DNA of 49,397 nucleotides, taken from positions 1 through 49,397 of the forward strand of contig JANQJV010000274.1 in NCBI GenBank assembly GCA_028281465.1, in the 5' to 3' direction. The stretch's first letter is position 1. Every line of letters begins with the position of its first letter. Positions 9,713 through 18,641 of the stretch are shown piece by piece. Under the pieces are notes generated by a model. It ran no database searches. It saw only the letters and a program-made list of their open reading frames with translations, and had not been told where the DNA came from. The translations under genes were made by a program, and so were the position numbers. Origin of the DNA: Azospirillaceae bacterium (GTDB lineage Bacteria > Pseudomonadota > Alphaproteobacteria > Azospirillales > Azospirillaceae).

Positions 9713-12537
9713 GATGGGTCATCCGGTGCGTGCCCCGGCGCTACACCGAGGTGGCGGCACACGGTGCGCAGCAGTACATCGGGATCGATCGGTTTCGCGA
9801 TGTAGTCGTCCATGCCGGCGTCCAGACAGCGTTCGCGGTCGCCGACCATGGCCTGCGCCGTCATTGCGACGATCGGCAGGGTGCGGTGTCGTGGGTCGGC
9901 CCTGAGCCGGCGCGTCGCCGTCAGGCCGTCCATCACCGGCATCTGGACGTCCATGAGCACAAGGTCGTGGGCCCCGGTGCTGGCTCGCTCGACCGCGTCC
10001 AGACCGTTCGCGACGACGGTGACGATGGCCCCCGCGTCCTGCAAAAGCTCGGCGGCGATCTGGCGGTTGAAGGCATTGTCCTCTGCCAACAGCACGCGCC
10101 GGCCGTCCAGGACACGGGCCGGCTGGTTCCCCCCGATCGACCGGCACGGCGCTGCGGGCGTATCCCGCGGTTCGGCGCCAGCCAAGGTTTCGGCAAGGAC
10201 GGTCATGAGCTTCCGGTCCAGTGTGGGTTTGCCCAGGACGGCATCGAACCCCGCGTCCCGCACCGCCTGCTTGACCGCTTCCGGGGCAAAGGTGCCCACC
10301 ATTCCGATGGTGCGCAGGGGCCGCAAGGCCGTGGCCTGCATACGAAGCGCTGCCGCGATCACGCCCTCGCGACCAGGCACGGACCAGTCCAACAGCACCG
10401 CATCGAAGGGGCGACCTTCTTCGCGCGCTGCCGCCAGGGCCTGGAGGCCCTCCGTATCGGATCCGGCGACAGCCACGGTCAGGCCATGGTTCTTCAAAAG
10501 GCGGGCGGTCATCTCCAGGGCCGCCGCATTGTCGTCGAGCACCAGCACTCGTCGGCCGACAAGGTTGTGACCGTCCGCGCGGCTTGGCTGCGGCACCGAT
10601 CCGAGCGTGACGGTGAAATGGAAGGTGCTGCCACGTGCCGGCGCGCTTTCGACCCAGATCGTGCCATCCATCAGACGGACCAGCCGGCGGCAGATCGCCA
10701 GGCCCAGCCCGGTGCCGCCAAACCGACGGGTGACGCTGTCGTCGGCCTGGGAAAACGCATGAAACAGCCGGTCGACCTGATTCTCTCTCAAGCCGATCCC
10801 GGTATCGCGGACGGAGAACTGCAAGACCGTCTTGGCCGCGTCCACGGTTTTGGGGGCGACGGTGACGACGACCTCGCCGGCTTCGGTGAATTTGACCGCA
10901 TTGTTGGCCAGGTTCAGCAGCACCTGCCCGAGCCGGACGGCATCACCGACGGCCGTGTGCGGCGTTGCCGGATCGACGGAAAACAGAAGTTCCAGGTTCT
11001 TCTCGGCGGCAGCAATGCCAACCGCATTGGTCAGATTGTCAAACAGCGCGTCGATTTCGAAGCGTGCCGGTTCCAAGGTGAGTTTGCCGGCTTCGATCTT
11101 GGAGAAATCGAGAATATCATTAAGAATCGCGAGCAATATTTTGGCTGATCCTTGGATTTTCTCCAGATAGTCGCGCTGTTTGCCAGTCGGCTCGGTGCGC
11201 AGGGCCAAGTGCGCCATGCCGATAATGCCGTTCATCGGCGTACGGATCTCATGCGACATGGTGGCCAAGAACTCGCTCTTGGCCCTGGCGGCGGCTTCCG
11301 CCTCGGTCTTTGCCGTCAAGACGGCCGCTTCGCGTCGCTGGATTTCACCCATGAAGTGTTCGACGGCGCGCGCCATCTGCGCCATCTCGTCGGTCCCGGT
11401 GGTCGGTAGCGGGGCGGGTCGCCCTTGCACATTGGCGGTCACGCTGGCTTGCAAATGGCGGATGCGTCCAACCACGGACCGATTGATGAAAAGGAAAATG
11501 ACAACGGAGATGACGGCCGCACAGCCGGCGACGAAGATCAATGCCACGTTGATCTGATGGAGCGTACGCTCGACGCCGTCCTTCTTCCACGTGGCAACGT
11601 GCTGGATATGCGTGAACAGCTCCTGGGATGCCGATTCAAGCTGTGCCGAAGCAAACCGGATCGCGTCCAGGTAGGCGCCGATCCGCTCCCCACTGGCCAT
11701 GAACCGGCTCTGCAAGGCGAACAGACCACGATCTCCCAAACCATGCTGGCGGATTTCAAACCGCAGGCGTCCCACCGCCAGCCGGGACTTGGCATCCAGC
11801 ACGGTTTCGAACAGAGTCTCCTCCGCGCGCATGGCGTCGGCGAAGGCCATTCGCCGACGCTCGATCTCGGCCAGTTCTTCCACCTTGTGCACCAGAACCA
11901 GCGTGACGATGGCCTGGGCCATGAGCTGCCGCCAGTGAATATAAGCGCTGGCCTCGCCCCCGTTCCCCAGTAGCGGGGCGTCGGTTGCTTCGGACACAGA
12001 CGGCGCCAACACCTGCGGCAGTGTCTCGCCGTCGGCCGACCGACTAGGCACGATACGGGCCCACAAGTCACCCAGGCGCAAGGTGATCCGATCGATGCGA
12101 TCTTCCAAATCGCGTTGCTCGCTGATCTCCCTGGCCAGATCGTTCATGCGGCGCGACAGATCGTTGGACAGGAAGGTGAGGCGTGCCAAGGTCCGATCCG
12201 GCACGCCAACCCCGTTCAGGGGGATCAGAAGGTCGTCGAGCCGCGCCGCGTGCCGGTCGATCTCCGCGTTCAAGGCATGGGCCGCCAACCGGTTCGGCGC
12301 GACCAGGATATCGGTGGCGATTGCCGCCAACTCGTCACTGGCTTCCAGGAACCGGGCACTGGCGATCAATCCCGGAATGGCGGCTTCGGAGACCTGCCGG
12401 AAATCACGGCTGAACTGGCCGGTGGCCCAGGTGCCGAGACCGACGACCAAAGCCAGCGCCAGGATCACCAGACCGACGCACGCCAAGATCTTCCCCGAAA
12501 TTCCGAACACCGTCGGTGTCTGCACCGTCTGCACCAC
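9679..12537 (-). CDS. membrane hybrid histidine kinase with two receiver domains
   Basis: This 952-residue sensor kinase starts at a GTG. An N-terminal helix near 13-33 and a second near 330-350 bracket a periplasmic helical region of about 300 residues, resembling the TorS-type sensor layout. A HAMP domain follows, then the dimerisation domain with the phosphoacceptor in [11 protein letters not shown] (His near 428). The ATPase domain carries [14 protein letters not shown] and [14 protein letters not shown]. Receiver 1 has DWSVPG (Asp near 714) and receiver 2 has [10 protein letters not shown] (Asp near 860). No C-terminal HPt domain is present, so a separate phosphotransfer protein must exist if it works like TorS. 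It follows two binding-protein genes on the same strand, 66 bases after the nearer one. The sensed ligand probably arrives on those proteins (inference). Confidence 0.93.
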   Translation of the reverse strand: MVQTVQTPTVFGISGKILACVGLVILALALVVGLGTWATGQFSRDFRQVSEAAIPGLIASARFLEASDELAAIATDILVAPNRLAAHALNAEIDRHAARLDDLLIPLNGVGVPDRTLARLTFLSNDLSRRMNDLAREISEQRDLEDRIDRITLRLGDLWARIVPSRSADGETLPQVLAPSVSEATDAPLLGNGGEASAYIHWRQLMAQAIVTLVLVHKVEELAEIERRRMAFADAMRAEETLFETVLDAKSRLAVGRLRFEIRQHGLGDRGLFALQSRFMASGERIGAYLDAIRFASAQLESASQELFTHIQHVATWKKDGVERTLHQINVALIFVAGCAAVISVVIFLFINRSVVGRIRHLQASVTANVQGRPAPLPTTGTDEMAQMARAVEHFMGEIQRREAAVLTAKTEAEAAARAKSEFLATMSHEIRTPMNGIIGMAHLALRTEPTGKQRDYLEKIQGSAKILLAILNDILDFSKIEAGKLTLEPARFEIDALFDNLTNAVGIAAAEKNLELLFSVDPATPHTAVGDAVRLGQVLLNLANNAVKFTEAGEVVVTVAPKTVDAAKTVLQFSVRDTGIGLRENQVDRLFHAFSQADDSVTRRFGGTGLGLAICRRLVRLMDGTIWVESAPARGSTFHFTVTLGSVPQPSRADGHNLVGRRVLVLDDNAAALEMTARLLKNHGLTVAVAGSDTEGLQALAAAREEGRPFDAVLLDWSVPGREGVIAAALRMQATALRPLRTIGMVGTFAPEAVKQAVRDAGFDAVLGKPTLDRKLMTVLAETLAGAEPRDTPAAPCRSIGGNQPARVLDGRRVLLAEDNAFNRQIAAELLQDAGAIVTVVANGLDAVERASTGAHDLVLMDVQMPVMDGLTATRRLRADPRHRTLPIVAMTAQAMVGDRERCLDAGMDDYIAKPIDPDVLLRTVCRHLGVAPGHAPDDPSQAPVAGTCAA

Positions 12538-12603
12538 GTGTTCGTACCCCGGCTGACCAGTGGAGAGATCGACCTGTTTGATGCCATGAACGTCGGGCGG
12601 CGT

Positions 12604-14229
12604 TCAAGGCAACCAGGAGGCGTCATCGGCCCAATACACGTCGTCCATTGGCGAAGCCAGCCCCCAGAAGCTGCCGCCGATGCCTCGGAGAGCCCGATGG
12701 TGGACGATGGGGAACGGGAGCATGATCAGCGGATAGACCGGGACATCGGCCATGATCCGACGCTGCAGCTCTAGATAGAGGCGTTTGCGTTCCTGAAAAT
12801 CCAAGGCGCGAGTCGCAGCGTGCATGATCGCATCGACGGCCGGATTCTCGTATCCCTGGGTATTCGACCAGATCACGCCTTTCCGGATGTTGGTGCTGTC
12901 GTAGGTTCGATGCACACCGATCATCGGATCGCCCCAGTTGAAGACGAAATCGATGGTCAGATCGAAGTCCCAGTTGGCGACGTGACGGGCCCAACGCTCG
13001 AACGATTGCGTGTTGATCACCCTGACGCGGATGCCAAGTTTCCGACCCAAGTCTCGAGCCAGATACGTGGCAATCTCCCGAAACAGATAACCGCCGCCGG
13101 AAGGCAGAAACGAGATGGTGGTGGCGAAGCGCTCCCCATCGGCGTTGCGCACAAGTCCGGCCTGGTCAAGCAGCCCGTTGGCACGGTCCACGTCCACATC
13201 GTAATGCTCGACGTCGTCGCTGTAGAATGGGCTGCCCGGCGCGATGGGGCCCGTGGCGATCGCACCGCGCCGCTTGGTGATGACTTCGTGAACGATACGC
13301 CGGTCGATGGCGTGGGCGATGGCTCGGCGTACCCGGACATCGTCCCATGGTGGCCGGCGCAGGTTGAATGCCACCCAGACGAGAGGACCGATGGCAGCGT
13401 TGCCGTCTGTCGAGACCACCAGGTGCTCGACCGGTTCGATAATGGAAAAGTCGAGTTCGTCGCCGAACGAGCCAATGTGTAGCTCGCCGAATTCCAAGGG
13501 GATGGCCAAGCGGCTGTTGTGGGTGTGGGCGACAAAGGTCAAACCGTCCAGATAGGGCCGCCCGGGTAGGAAAAACCGGTCATTGCGCTCGAGGTCTATT
13601 TCGATTTCGTCCCGCGAGCGGCTGCGGATGGCGACGAACTGAAACGGTCCGGATCCGACGGGTCGCCAGTTGGCCGGGTGATTTGTGATGTCGCGGCCAT
13701 CCCCATAGATATGTTCCGGGATGATCGGCATGAACGGCGGCGTCATCATGGTCGGCAGGGCAGCCACCGGGTGGCGCAGCCGGATGACAGCGGTGTGGTC
13801 GTCCGGTGTGTCGACGCGCTGCACCGCGTCCAACATCGTCCGGAACGGATGGTAACGTTGGATGACGGAAATCGAAAAACGGACGTCGCGGGATGTGATG
13901 GGGACGCCATCGTGGAAGACCGCGTTGCGCGCAAGCGCGAGCGTCACGCTCCGGCCATCTTCGGACATGTGCCACCGTCGGGCCAGATAGGGCTGTGGGG
14001 TTCCGGTCTTGTCGAAGCGAAGCGGGCTGGCAAACAACTTGGTTCCTAGCGCCATGTGCGACCCACCGGAACTGATCGCATGGTTGAGGCCGAGCGTCAG
14101 CAGATTGGCGATGCCGATGGCGACGCGCCCGCCGACGATAGGCTCTCCCGCCGCGGCCGGGACACCGACGGACAAGCCAAGGCAGCCCCATACCCCGAGG
14201 CAGAGCAGAATGCCGCGCAAGCTGCTCAT
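12604..14229 (-). CDS. SBP_bac_5 substrate-binding protein, paralogue A (next to histidine kinase)
   Basis: This 541-residue periplasmic binding protein of the dipeptide/nickel family (cluster C) has a signal peptide ending near VGVPAAAGEP. The core signature reads YLARRWHMSEDGRSVTLALA followed by FHDGVPITSRDVRFS. The ATG at 14229 has AGGAG 8 bases upstream; the frame to 14289 starts in the leader and is not needed. It is strongly similar along its whole length to the next gene (14522-16150), including blocks such as NWGDPMIGVHRTYDSTNIRK, so the pair is a tandem duplication. No permease or ATPase genes accompany the pair. The nearest partner on the strand is the kinase, so a ligand-presenting role is likely (inference); sharing the dpp permeases is the alternative. 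Confidence 0.9.
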   Translation of the reverse strand: MSSLRGILLCLGVWGCLGLSVGVPAAAGEPIVGGRVAIGIANLLTLGLNHAISSGGSHMALGTKLFASPLRFDKTGTPQPYLARRWHMSEDGRSVTLALARNAVFHDGVPITSRDVRFSISVIQRYHPFRTMLDAVQRVDTPDDHTAVIRLRHPVAALPTMMTPPFMPIIPEHIYGDGRDITNHPANWRPVGSGPFQFVAIRSRSRDEIEIDLERNDRFFLPGRPYLDGLTFVAHTHNSRLAIPLEFGELHIGSFGDELDFSIIEPVEHLVVSTDGNAAIGPLVWVAFNLRRPPWDDVRVRRAIAHAIDRRIVHEVITKRRGAIATGPIAPGSPFYSDDVEHYDVDVDRANGLLDQAGLVRNADGERFATTISFLPSGGGYLFREIATYLARDLGRKLGIRVRVINTQSFERWARHVANWDFDLTIDFVFNWGDPMIGVHRTYDSTNIRKGVIWSNTQGYENPAVDAIMHAATRALDFQERKRLYLELQRRIMADVPVYPLIMLPFPIVHHRALRGIGGSFWGLASPMDDVYWADDASWLP

Positions 14230-14479
14230 TTCAGACACTCCTGTGACGATACGCAGAGGGGTAATACCCATGGCCCGCATTGACGACACGGTCGGTTTCG
14301 GCGCTCCGAAACAGGGCGGCCCGAGGATCGGTCATTGTTTCGGGCCGTTGGTATAACCTGGATGTCTCACGTCAACGGACCGATCGTCACAACATCTGGA
14401 ACCAAGTTGCGGTCGTACCGGACTAGGGCCGAAGACCTTCTGCGGATTTACAGTACACGATCCTGAAGTGAATCGGCCT

Positions 14480-14497
14480 CTCAATTGCTTTATTGAG
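14480..14497. other. small hairpin in the gap between the two binding-protein genes
   Basis: CTCAAT (14480-14485) pairs with ATTGAG (14492-14497) around a 6-base loop, about 25 bases after the stop of the upstream binding-protein gene on the minus strand. It could end or attenuate that message. The remaining 290-base gap (14230-14521) has no gene; it probably holds a promoter for paralogue A, but I could not pick one with confidence. Confidence 0.3.
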
Positions 14498-14521
14498 GAA
14501 ATGACCAGATCGAGCCAAGGG

Positions 14522-16150
14522 TCATTGTTGCCCGGGCCTTCCCCGGCCCCAATAGACGGTATCCAAGGGCGCATAGAGACCCCAAACGCTATCGAACACC
14601 CCTTTGAGCGACCGTTCATAGACGATAGCATAGGGCACCATGATCAGCGGATAGATCGGCACATCTTGCATGATGGTTCTCTGAAACTCACGATAGAGTT
14701 CCGACCGCTCGTGAAACGCCAAGGTTTGACCGGCCAAACTCATGAGGCTGTCGACAATCGGATTCCGATAGCCTTGCGTATTCGACCAGATGACCCCTTT
14801 CCTGATGTTGGTGCTGTCGTAAGTCCGATGCACCCCGATCATCGGGTCACCCCAATTAAACACCAGATCGATGGTGAGATCGAAGTCCCAGTTGGCGATG
14901 CGTTGGGCCCAGGTCTTGAATGACTGCGTGTGGATGAGCTGCACCTGTATACCGATTTTGCGCGCCAGATCCTGACTCAAGTACTCGGCGATTTCTTGGA
15001 ACAGGTAACCGCCGCCCGCATGCACGTAGGACAGGGTCATAGCGAACCGCACGCCCGTTTCGTCGCGGGGCAGCCCAGCCGCATCGAGGAGCGCGTTGGC
15101 GCGCGCCACGTCGACGTCGTAGCGTTCGACATCATTGGTATAGAAGGGACTGCCCGGTGCGATTGGACCGGTGGCGATCGCGCCCCGGTGCCGAGTGATG
15201 ACGTCGTGAATGATCGTGCGGTCGATGGCATAGGCGAACGCCCGGCGTACCCGAACATCGTCCAGCGGGGGGCGGCGTAGATTGAACGCGAGCCACACCA
15301 AAGGGCCGAGCGCTTCGTTGCCGCGAGTCGACACCGCCAAGTGCTCGACCGCTTCAATGGTCGCAAAGTCGGTTTCATCGGCAAAAGATCCGATTTGGAT
15401 TTCTCCGTACTCCAATGGAATCATCATCCGACTGTTGTCGCCGTAGGCGACGACTGTCAGAGTATCCAGATAAGGGCGCCCTTCTATGAAGAAAGCATCA
15501 TGCCGGCGCAGATTGATCTCGACTTCGTCATCGGATCGCTGTCGAAGGGAGACAAAGCGAAACGGTCCGGATCCGACCGGCTGCCAGTTCGCCGGGTGAT
15601 TGCTTATGTTCTGCCCATCACCGTAGACATGCTCCGGGATGATCGGAAGGAATGGCGGCGTCATCATGGTCAACATGGCCGCGACCGGTCGGCTGAACCG
15701 AATGATGGCGGTATGGTCATCGGGCGTATCGACCCGTTCGACAGCCTCGAACATGATCCCGAACGGATGATGCTGACGGATCACTGCGATGGAAAACCGA
15801 ACATCACGCGCGGTGATCGGAACACCATCGTGGAACACGGCGTTCCGAGCCAAGGACAGCGTAAGGCTGAGACCATCGTCGGAAAGCTGCCAGTGCCGGG
15901 CCAAATATGGCTCCAATGTCCACGTCTGGTCATACCGCAGGGGGCTGGCGAATAGCTTGGTACCGAGTCTGATGGTTCCGGTTCCGGAATTGACGGCATG
16001 GTTCATGCCGAGAGCGAGCAGGTTGGGAATTCCGACGGCGAGGTGACCGCCCATGACCGGGACTTCCTTACCCTGCGCTCGTGTGTTCATCGGTACCAGG
16101 ACTGTGGCGAGCAAACCCGCGGCGGCAAGGCAAAGGCGCAGCGTCGTCAT
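14522..16150 (-). CDS. SBP_bac_5 substrate-binding protein, paralogue B
   Basis: This 542-residue paralogue of the previous protein has a signal peptide ending near VPMNTRAQGKEV. It shows the same family signature (YLARHWQLSDDGLSLTLSLA, FHDGVPITARDVRFS) and the same conserved C-terminal block. Differences concentrate in the first 30 residues and in scattered ligand-lobe positions, as expected for duplicates that may bind related ligands. The ATG at 16150 has AGGAGG 5 bases upstream. The longer frame to 16291 runs into a dispersed repeat and is rejected. Gene order on the minus strand is paralogue B, paralogue A, kinase. Confidence 0.9.
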   Translation of the reverse strand: MTTLRLCLAAAGLLATVLVPMNTRAQGKEVPVMGGHLAVGIPNLLALGMNHAVNSGTGTIRLGTKLFASPLRYDQTWTLEPYLARHWQLSDDGLSLTLSLARNAVFHDGVPITARDVRFSIAVIRQHHPFGIMFEAVERVDTPDDHTAIIRFSRPVAAMLTMMTPPFLPIIPEHVYGDGQNISNHPANWQPVGSGPFRFVSLRQRSDDEVEINLRRHDAFFIEGRPYLDTLTVVAYGDNSRMMIPLEYGEIQIGSFADETDFATIEAVEHLAVSTRGNEALGPLVWLAFNLRRPPLDDVRVRRAFAYAIDRTIIHDVITRHRGAIATGPIAPGSPFYTNDVERYDVDVARANALLDAAGLPRDETGVRFAMTLSYVHAGGGYLFQEIAEYLSQDLARKIGIQVQLIHTQSFKTWAQRIANWDFDLTIDLVFNWGDPMIGVHRTYDSTNIRKGVIWSNTQGYRNPIVDSLMSLAGQTLAFHERSELYREFQRTIMQDVPIYPLIMVPYAIVYERSLKGVFDSVWGLYAPLDTVYWGRGRPGQQ

Positions 16151-16210
16151 GGCACCTCCTGTCCGGTACGGCTGCAACCACGGATGAGCCGGATTGCGGC
16201 TGGCCAGAAT

Positions 16211-16280
16211 CTCGGCACAGCCCATGCGGGACCATGCCATACCTGCGTCACAGAGCGAAGTCCGTATCGGTGTGGGGTTG
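16211..16280 (+). repeat. direct repeat, left copy flanking the dcd cassette
   Basis: Aligned without gaps to 17488-17557, 53 of 70 bases are identical, including two perfect blocks (CTCGGCACAGC and CAGAGCGAAGTC) 40 bases apart. The repeat lies between the start of binding-protein paralogue B and the low-GC dcd cassette. The conserved blocks joined by diverged sequence look like an old dispersed repeat family. Confidence 0.7.
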
Positions 16281-16304
16281 CCGGTGGGCACCGAAAACAG
16301 TCAG

Positions 16305-16400
16305 CCGCTTTTGAACCGAACCGGGAACAACTCGCCGATCTGCGGCCGGGGGGGATCAACGACAGTTTCCGGATTTCCTTCCGTTATGGGAACTCCCAAA
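16305..16400 (+). pseudogene. possible HigB/RelE-type toxin remnant
   Basis: One plus-strand frame reads LADLRPGG, then INDSFRISFRYG. This resembles the core of HigB-like toxins (IND-x-[WY]-RI-x-F-[RT]-[WY]), where a strand and turn precede the family-ending valine/tyrosine motif. There is no start codon nearby, the N-terminal half is missing and the C-terminal motif is not kept. I treat it as a decayed fragment; the match is short and could be chance. Confidence 0.25.
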
Positions 16401-16598
16401 GAGAATATCAGGTCCTCCGGAAACACCCTGGTCGAAGCCAAGGGATCAGCCTCGACTGACTCTGCGGACCGATCGCAAGATGCCTTGCAAGTCCGTGGAA
16501 TCCGGCGCATGGTTCGGGTGTTCAATCCAAAGATTGAGTCTCCTTGGCCTTGTTGAAGCCGGGGAGCCAGAATTTAAATTCGGATTGAGGGCCCGCGT

Positions 16599-16620
16599 CC
16601 AAGGTCCTTCGGGACCTTGG
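16599..16620 (+). terminator. perfect 9-bp stem with a C(UUCG)G tetraloop
   Basis: CCAAGGTCC (16599-16607), loop TTCG (16608-16611) and GGACCTTGG (16612-16620) form a perfect, very stable hairpin. It lies 45 bases ahead of the start of the small cassette gene. No U-tract follows, so it may block transcription entering from the left or shield the 5' end of the cassette message. A 10-base palindrome (AATTTAAATT) lies just before it at 16571-16580. Confidence 0.6.
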
Positions 16621-16665
16621 CCTCATTAAAGCGCCTCATTGACGGCAGCTTTTATGGAGCATCAA

Positions 16666-16914
16666 ATGATGAGAGTTCGTGTTCTGGATGTTGAGGATTG
16701 GCTCCATCCTGATGAAGTGGTCGCAACAGTGGACACTGAAGACGGCGCGGAGCAAGTCGTCTTGTCCAGAAGCTCAATAGAGCGAGACTCGATTTTGGTC
16801 GGGTATCCTGTTGGTCAGCGGAACGGAAGCAGCCTGTTGGTTGAGCTTCCGCGAGAAACCCTTACAGGCGCGTGGCGCGTTTGGGTCAAGAAGGATAACT
16901 TAGTGCCGGCCTGA
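16666..16914 (+). CDS. small protein of unknown function upstream of dcd
   Basis: This predicted product of 82 residues begins MMRVRVLDVEDWLHPDE. I do not recognise it. It is soluble, mixed in charge, rich in beta-type residues, and has no signal peptide or membrane helix. Among ATGs at 16654, 16666 and 16669, the one at 16666 (or 16669) is best because GGAG sits 6 bases before it. The stop lies 2 bases before the dcd start, so the two genes form one unit. Its codon use and base composition are AT-richer than those of the neighbours. A role tied to dCTP deaminase, or as a partner in a mobile cassette, is possible but not shown. Confidence 0.6.
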   Translation: MMRVRVLDVEDWLHPDEVVATVDTEDGAEQVVLSRSSIERDSILVGYPVGQRNGSSLLVELPRETLTGAWRVWVKKDNLVPA

Positions 16915-16916
16915 CA

Positions 16917-17468
16917 ATGATACTGACGGATCGTGAGATCAAGATTGCTGTTGAGCGCGGGGCGATCACAATCACCCCCGTGCCAACCGAAAAGGCTTAT
17001 AGTTCCACAAGCGTCGACTTGACTCTTGGCTCGCGTGTCACGTCTTTTCCGCTTCCAAATCCGGGTCTCAATACGGTGATCAATCCGAGTCAAACGGGAT
17101 ACAGCTACCGAGAGGTGATTAAGCAGATATCGAAAATCGAGGAAATCGACAAAGCTGGTTACCCTTTGGAGCCCGGCAAGTTGGTTCTGGGATGGACAGA
17201 GGAGAGAGTGGGGTTGCCCGTACTACAGAGAATCGCAGCGCGTGTAGAGGGGAAGAGTTCGCTTGCGAGAATTGGCCTTGGAGTTCATATAACGGCACCC
17301 ACTATTCATGCTGGATTTGAGGGATCGATCCAACTCGAAATGGTCAACCACGGACCATACCCGATTTTGCTGAAGCCTGGTCTTCGAGTCTGCCAGCTCG
17401 TTTTCGAACAGACACTTGGCACGCCAGAACGGGGCTATCAGGGACAATTTGTGGACCAAAGCGCGTAG
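16917..17468 (+). CDS. dcd: dCTP deaminase (Dcd family)
   Basis: This 183-residue member of the dUTPase/Dcd fold converts dCTP to dUTP, feeding dTTP synthesis or depleting dCTP. The active-site strand reads GKSSLARIGLGVH, with Ser114/115 and Arg118 in the positions used by E. coli Dcd (Ser111, Arg115). Glu141 in SIQLEMVN matches the catalytic glutamate. The C-terminus (KPGLRVCQLVFEQ) is also typical. Length is close to that of the E. coli enzyme (193). It lies 2 bases after a small unknown gene, in AT-richer DNA than the surroundings, between two imperfect direct repeats, which suggests acquisition. Being a bifunctional Dcd/dUTPase is possible; sequence alone does not settle it. Confidence 0.85.
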   Translation: MILTDREIKIAVERGAITITPVPTEKAYSSTSVDLTLGSRVTSFPLPNPGLNTVINPSQTGYSYREVIKQISKIEEIDKAGYPLEPGKLVLGWTEERVGLPVLQRIAARVEGKSSLARIGLGVHITAPTIHAGFEGSIQLEMVNHGPYPILLKPGLRVCQLVFEQTLGTPERGYQGQFVDQSA

Positions 17469-17857
17469 GTTTGCAACCGACCCGCTTCTCGGCACAGCGC
17501 ATCCCGGCCCATACCCTCCCCGCCTCCCAGAGCGAAGTCGGAATCCGCGTGGAGGGGTCGTCCACGATGTGTTCCGCCAGCGCCTCCGTCGACATCATTT
17601 GCCCAGCTTATGGGGAAGCGTCGTTCGACGTAACAGTTGGGCCCCCCAACCGATTTTTGGCACTCAACGGTCTGGAGGCCAGCCGGGTGGCGGGTTGGCA
17701 GGCCGGGTCAACGTATGCAACGGCGCTCCCGGGGTGGGCACCTTCCGCCCGCGGCTCCATCAATGTCACGGTTTGGAGCGCCGACGCACCGGTACAGCGT
17801 TACCCCTGAACACGTCACCAAGTCGGGCCCTTGGCACCGTACCAAACAGCCACGTTC
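17469..17857. other. gap holding the right direct repeat and no clear gene
   Basis: Beyond the repeat copy at 17488-17557 I see no supported gene. A plus-strand frame ending at 17809 reads through the repeat and has an odd composition. A minus-strand frame begins at 17598 (MMSTEALAEHIVDDP) but runs straight into the repeat at about residue 15. The latter could be the first codons of a gene broken by the repeat, but the piece is too short to assign. Confidence 0.4.
17488..17557 (+). repeat. direct repeat, right copy flanking the dcd cassette
   Basis: This is the partner of 16211-16280 (53 of 70 bases identical, ungapped, same orientation). It starts 20 bases after the dcd stop codon. The two copies bracket about 1.2 kb that holds the possible toxin remnant, the tetraloop hairpin, the small unknown gene and dcd. 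Confidence 0.7.
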
Positions 17858-18340
17858 TCAGTACGGCAGATCCCAGCGGATCAGGTCGGCGGCGGTGGCG
17901 CTGCCCATCAGCTTGGGAACATCGGCTTTGCCGACCCGCACCAGGGACACGTGGTCGCCGCCTTCGAAGTAGATCGCATCCTCGTGCAACAGGCTCTCAT
18001 CCCAGATGGTGTGAAAACCGTAAGCGGTGGTGACAGCCGGCACGGCGCCGGTCTCGCAATCCGCGAACAATGGGGCCAGCTCATGTTCCGCGACCATGTG
18101 CAGATGGGGCCGACCGACGGCATCGCGGATGTCGCCCAATCGGATACGGTACAAACCCGGCACAACCGCGACAACAAAGCCCTCCTCGTCTTTGAGTACG
18201 ATCGCCTTTGCGATCTTTCGGCTCGGCACGGCCGCCGCCACCGCCGTATCGAGACTGTCGGTGCTATGGCGGTGGTTCACCACGGTGAAAGGCACTGCGT
18301 TGTTGGTGAGGTACCCGAGGACAGTCGGAGCTACGGTCAT
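17858..18340 (-). CDS. YbaK/EbsC-family aminoacyl-tRNA deacylase-like protein
   Basis: This 160-residue protein belongs to the YbaK/ProX editing-domain family, which hydrolyses mischarged aminoacyl-tRNA. Typical features are a short N-terminal region ending in VNHRHSTDS, the strand with the conserved lysine AKAIVLKDEEGFVVAVVPG, and the C-terminal pocket region ending GKADVPKLMGSATAADL. The open frame runs back to 18658, but the ATG at 18340 has GGAG 7 bases upstream and begins the conserved domain, so the extension is rejected. It stands alone, with no tRNA synthetase gene beside it, as is usual for free-standing editing proteins. The exact amino acid edited cannot be told. Confidence 0.85.
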   Translation of the reverse strand: MTVAPTVLGYLTNNAVPFTVVNHRHSTDSLDTAVAAAVPSRKIAKAIVLKDEEGFVVAVVPGLYRIRLGDIRDAVGRPHLHMVAEHELAPLFADCETGAVPAVTTAYGFHTIWDESLLHEDAIYFEGGDHVSLVRVGKADVPKLMGSATAADLIRWDLPY

Positions 18341-18641
18341 GGCACACTCCGTTGTTTGACGAGGGCGGACGACAAACGCGTTTCGCCGACAGTCTGCGTC
18401 GACGCCGCCGAATTGCCGGAACCCCTTCGGTCCGGGACCAATCGACGCCGCGACACGGCGCGCAGACCAGAGACCGACACGCCCGCCGTCCCAACCATAC
18501 AACCCGACGTGGTGTGGCGAGGGGTGTCGACCAAGAGGCAGACGACGCGGCGCATGGCCGGCTCGCTTTTTCGCTGGCACGGCAATGCGTTGCCGGTTTC
18601 GTAACACCCTTCGGCTGCACGCATTTCGCAGGAGCGCCCGA
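18341..18641. other. intergenic stretch with no supported gene
   Basis: Several open frames cross this GC-rich stretch on both strands, but none has a family resemblance, a ribosome site or consistent codon use. The promoter of the YbaK-type gene is presumably here, just right of 18340. Confidence 0.4.

Noticed and set aside
9730-11148. A 472-codon plus-strand frame opposite the histidine kinase
   Set aside because: No domain match, and the minus strand carries all kinase and receiver motifs in the right order.
17471-17809. A 112-codon plus-strand frame running through the right direct repeat
   Set aside because: It has no ribosome site, begins within repeat-derived sequence and matches no family I know.
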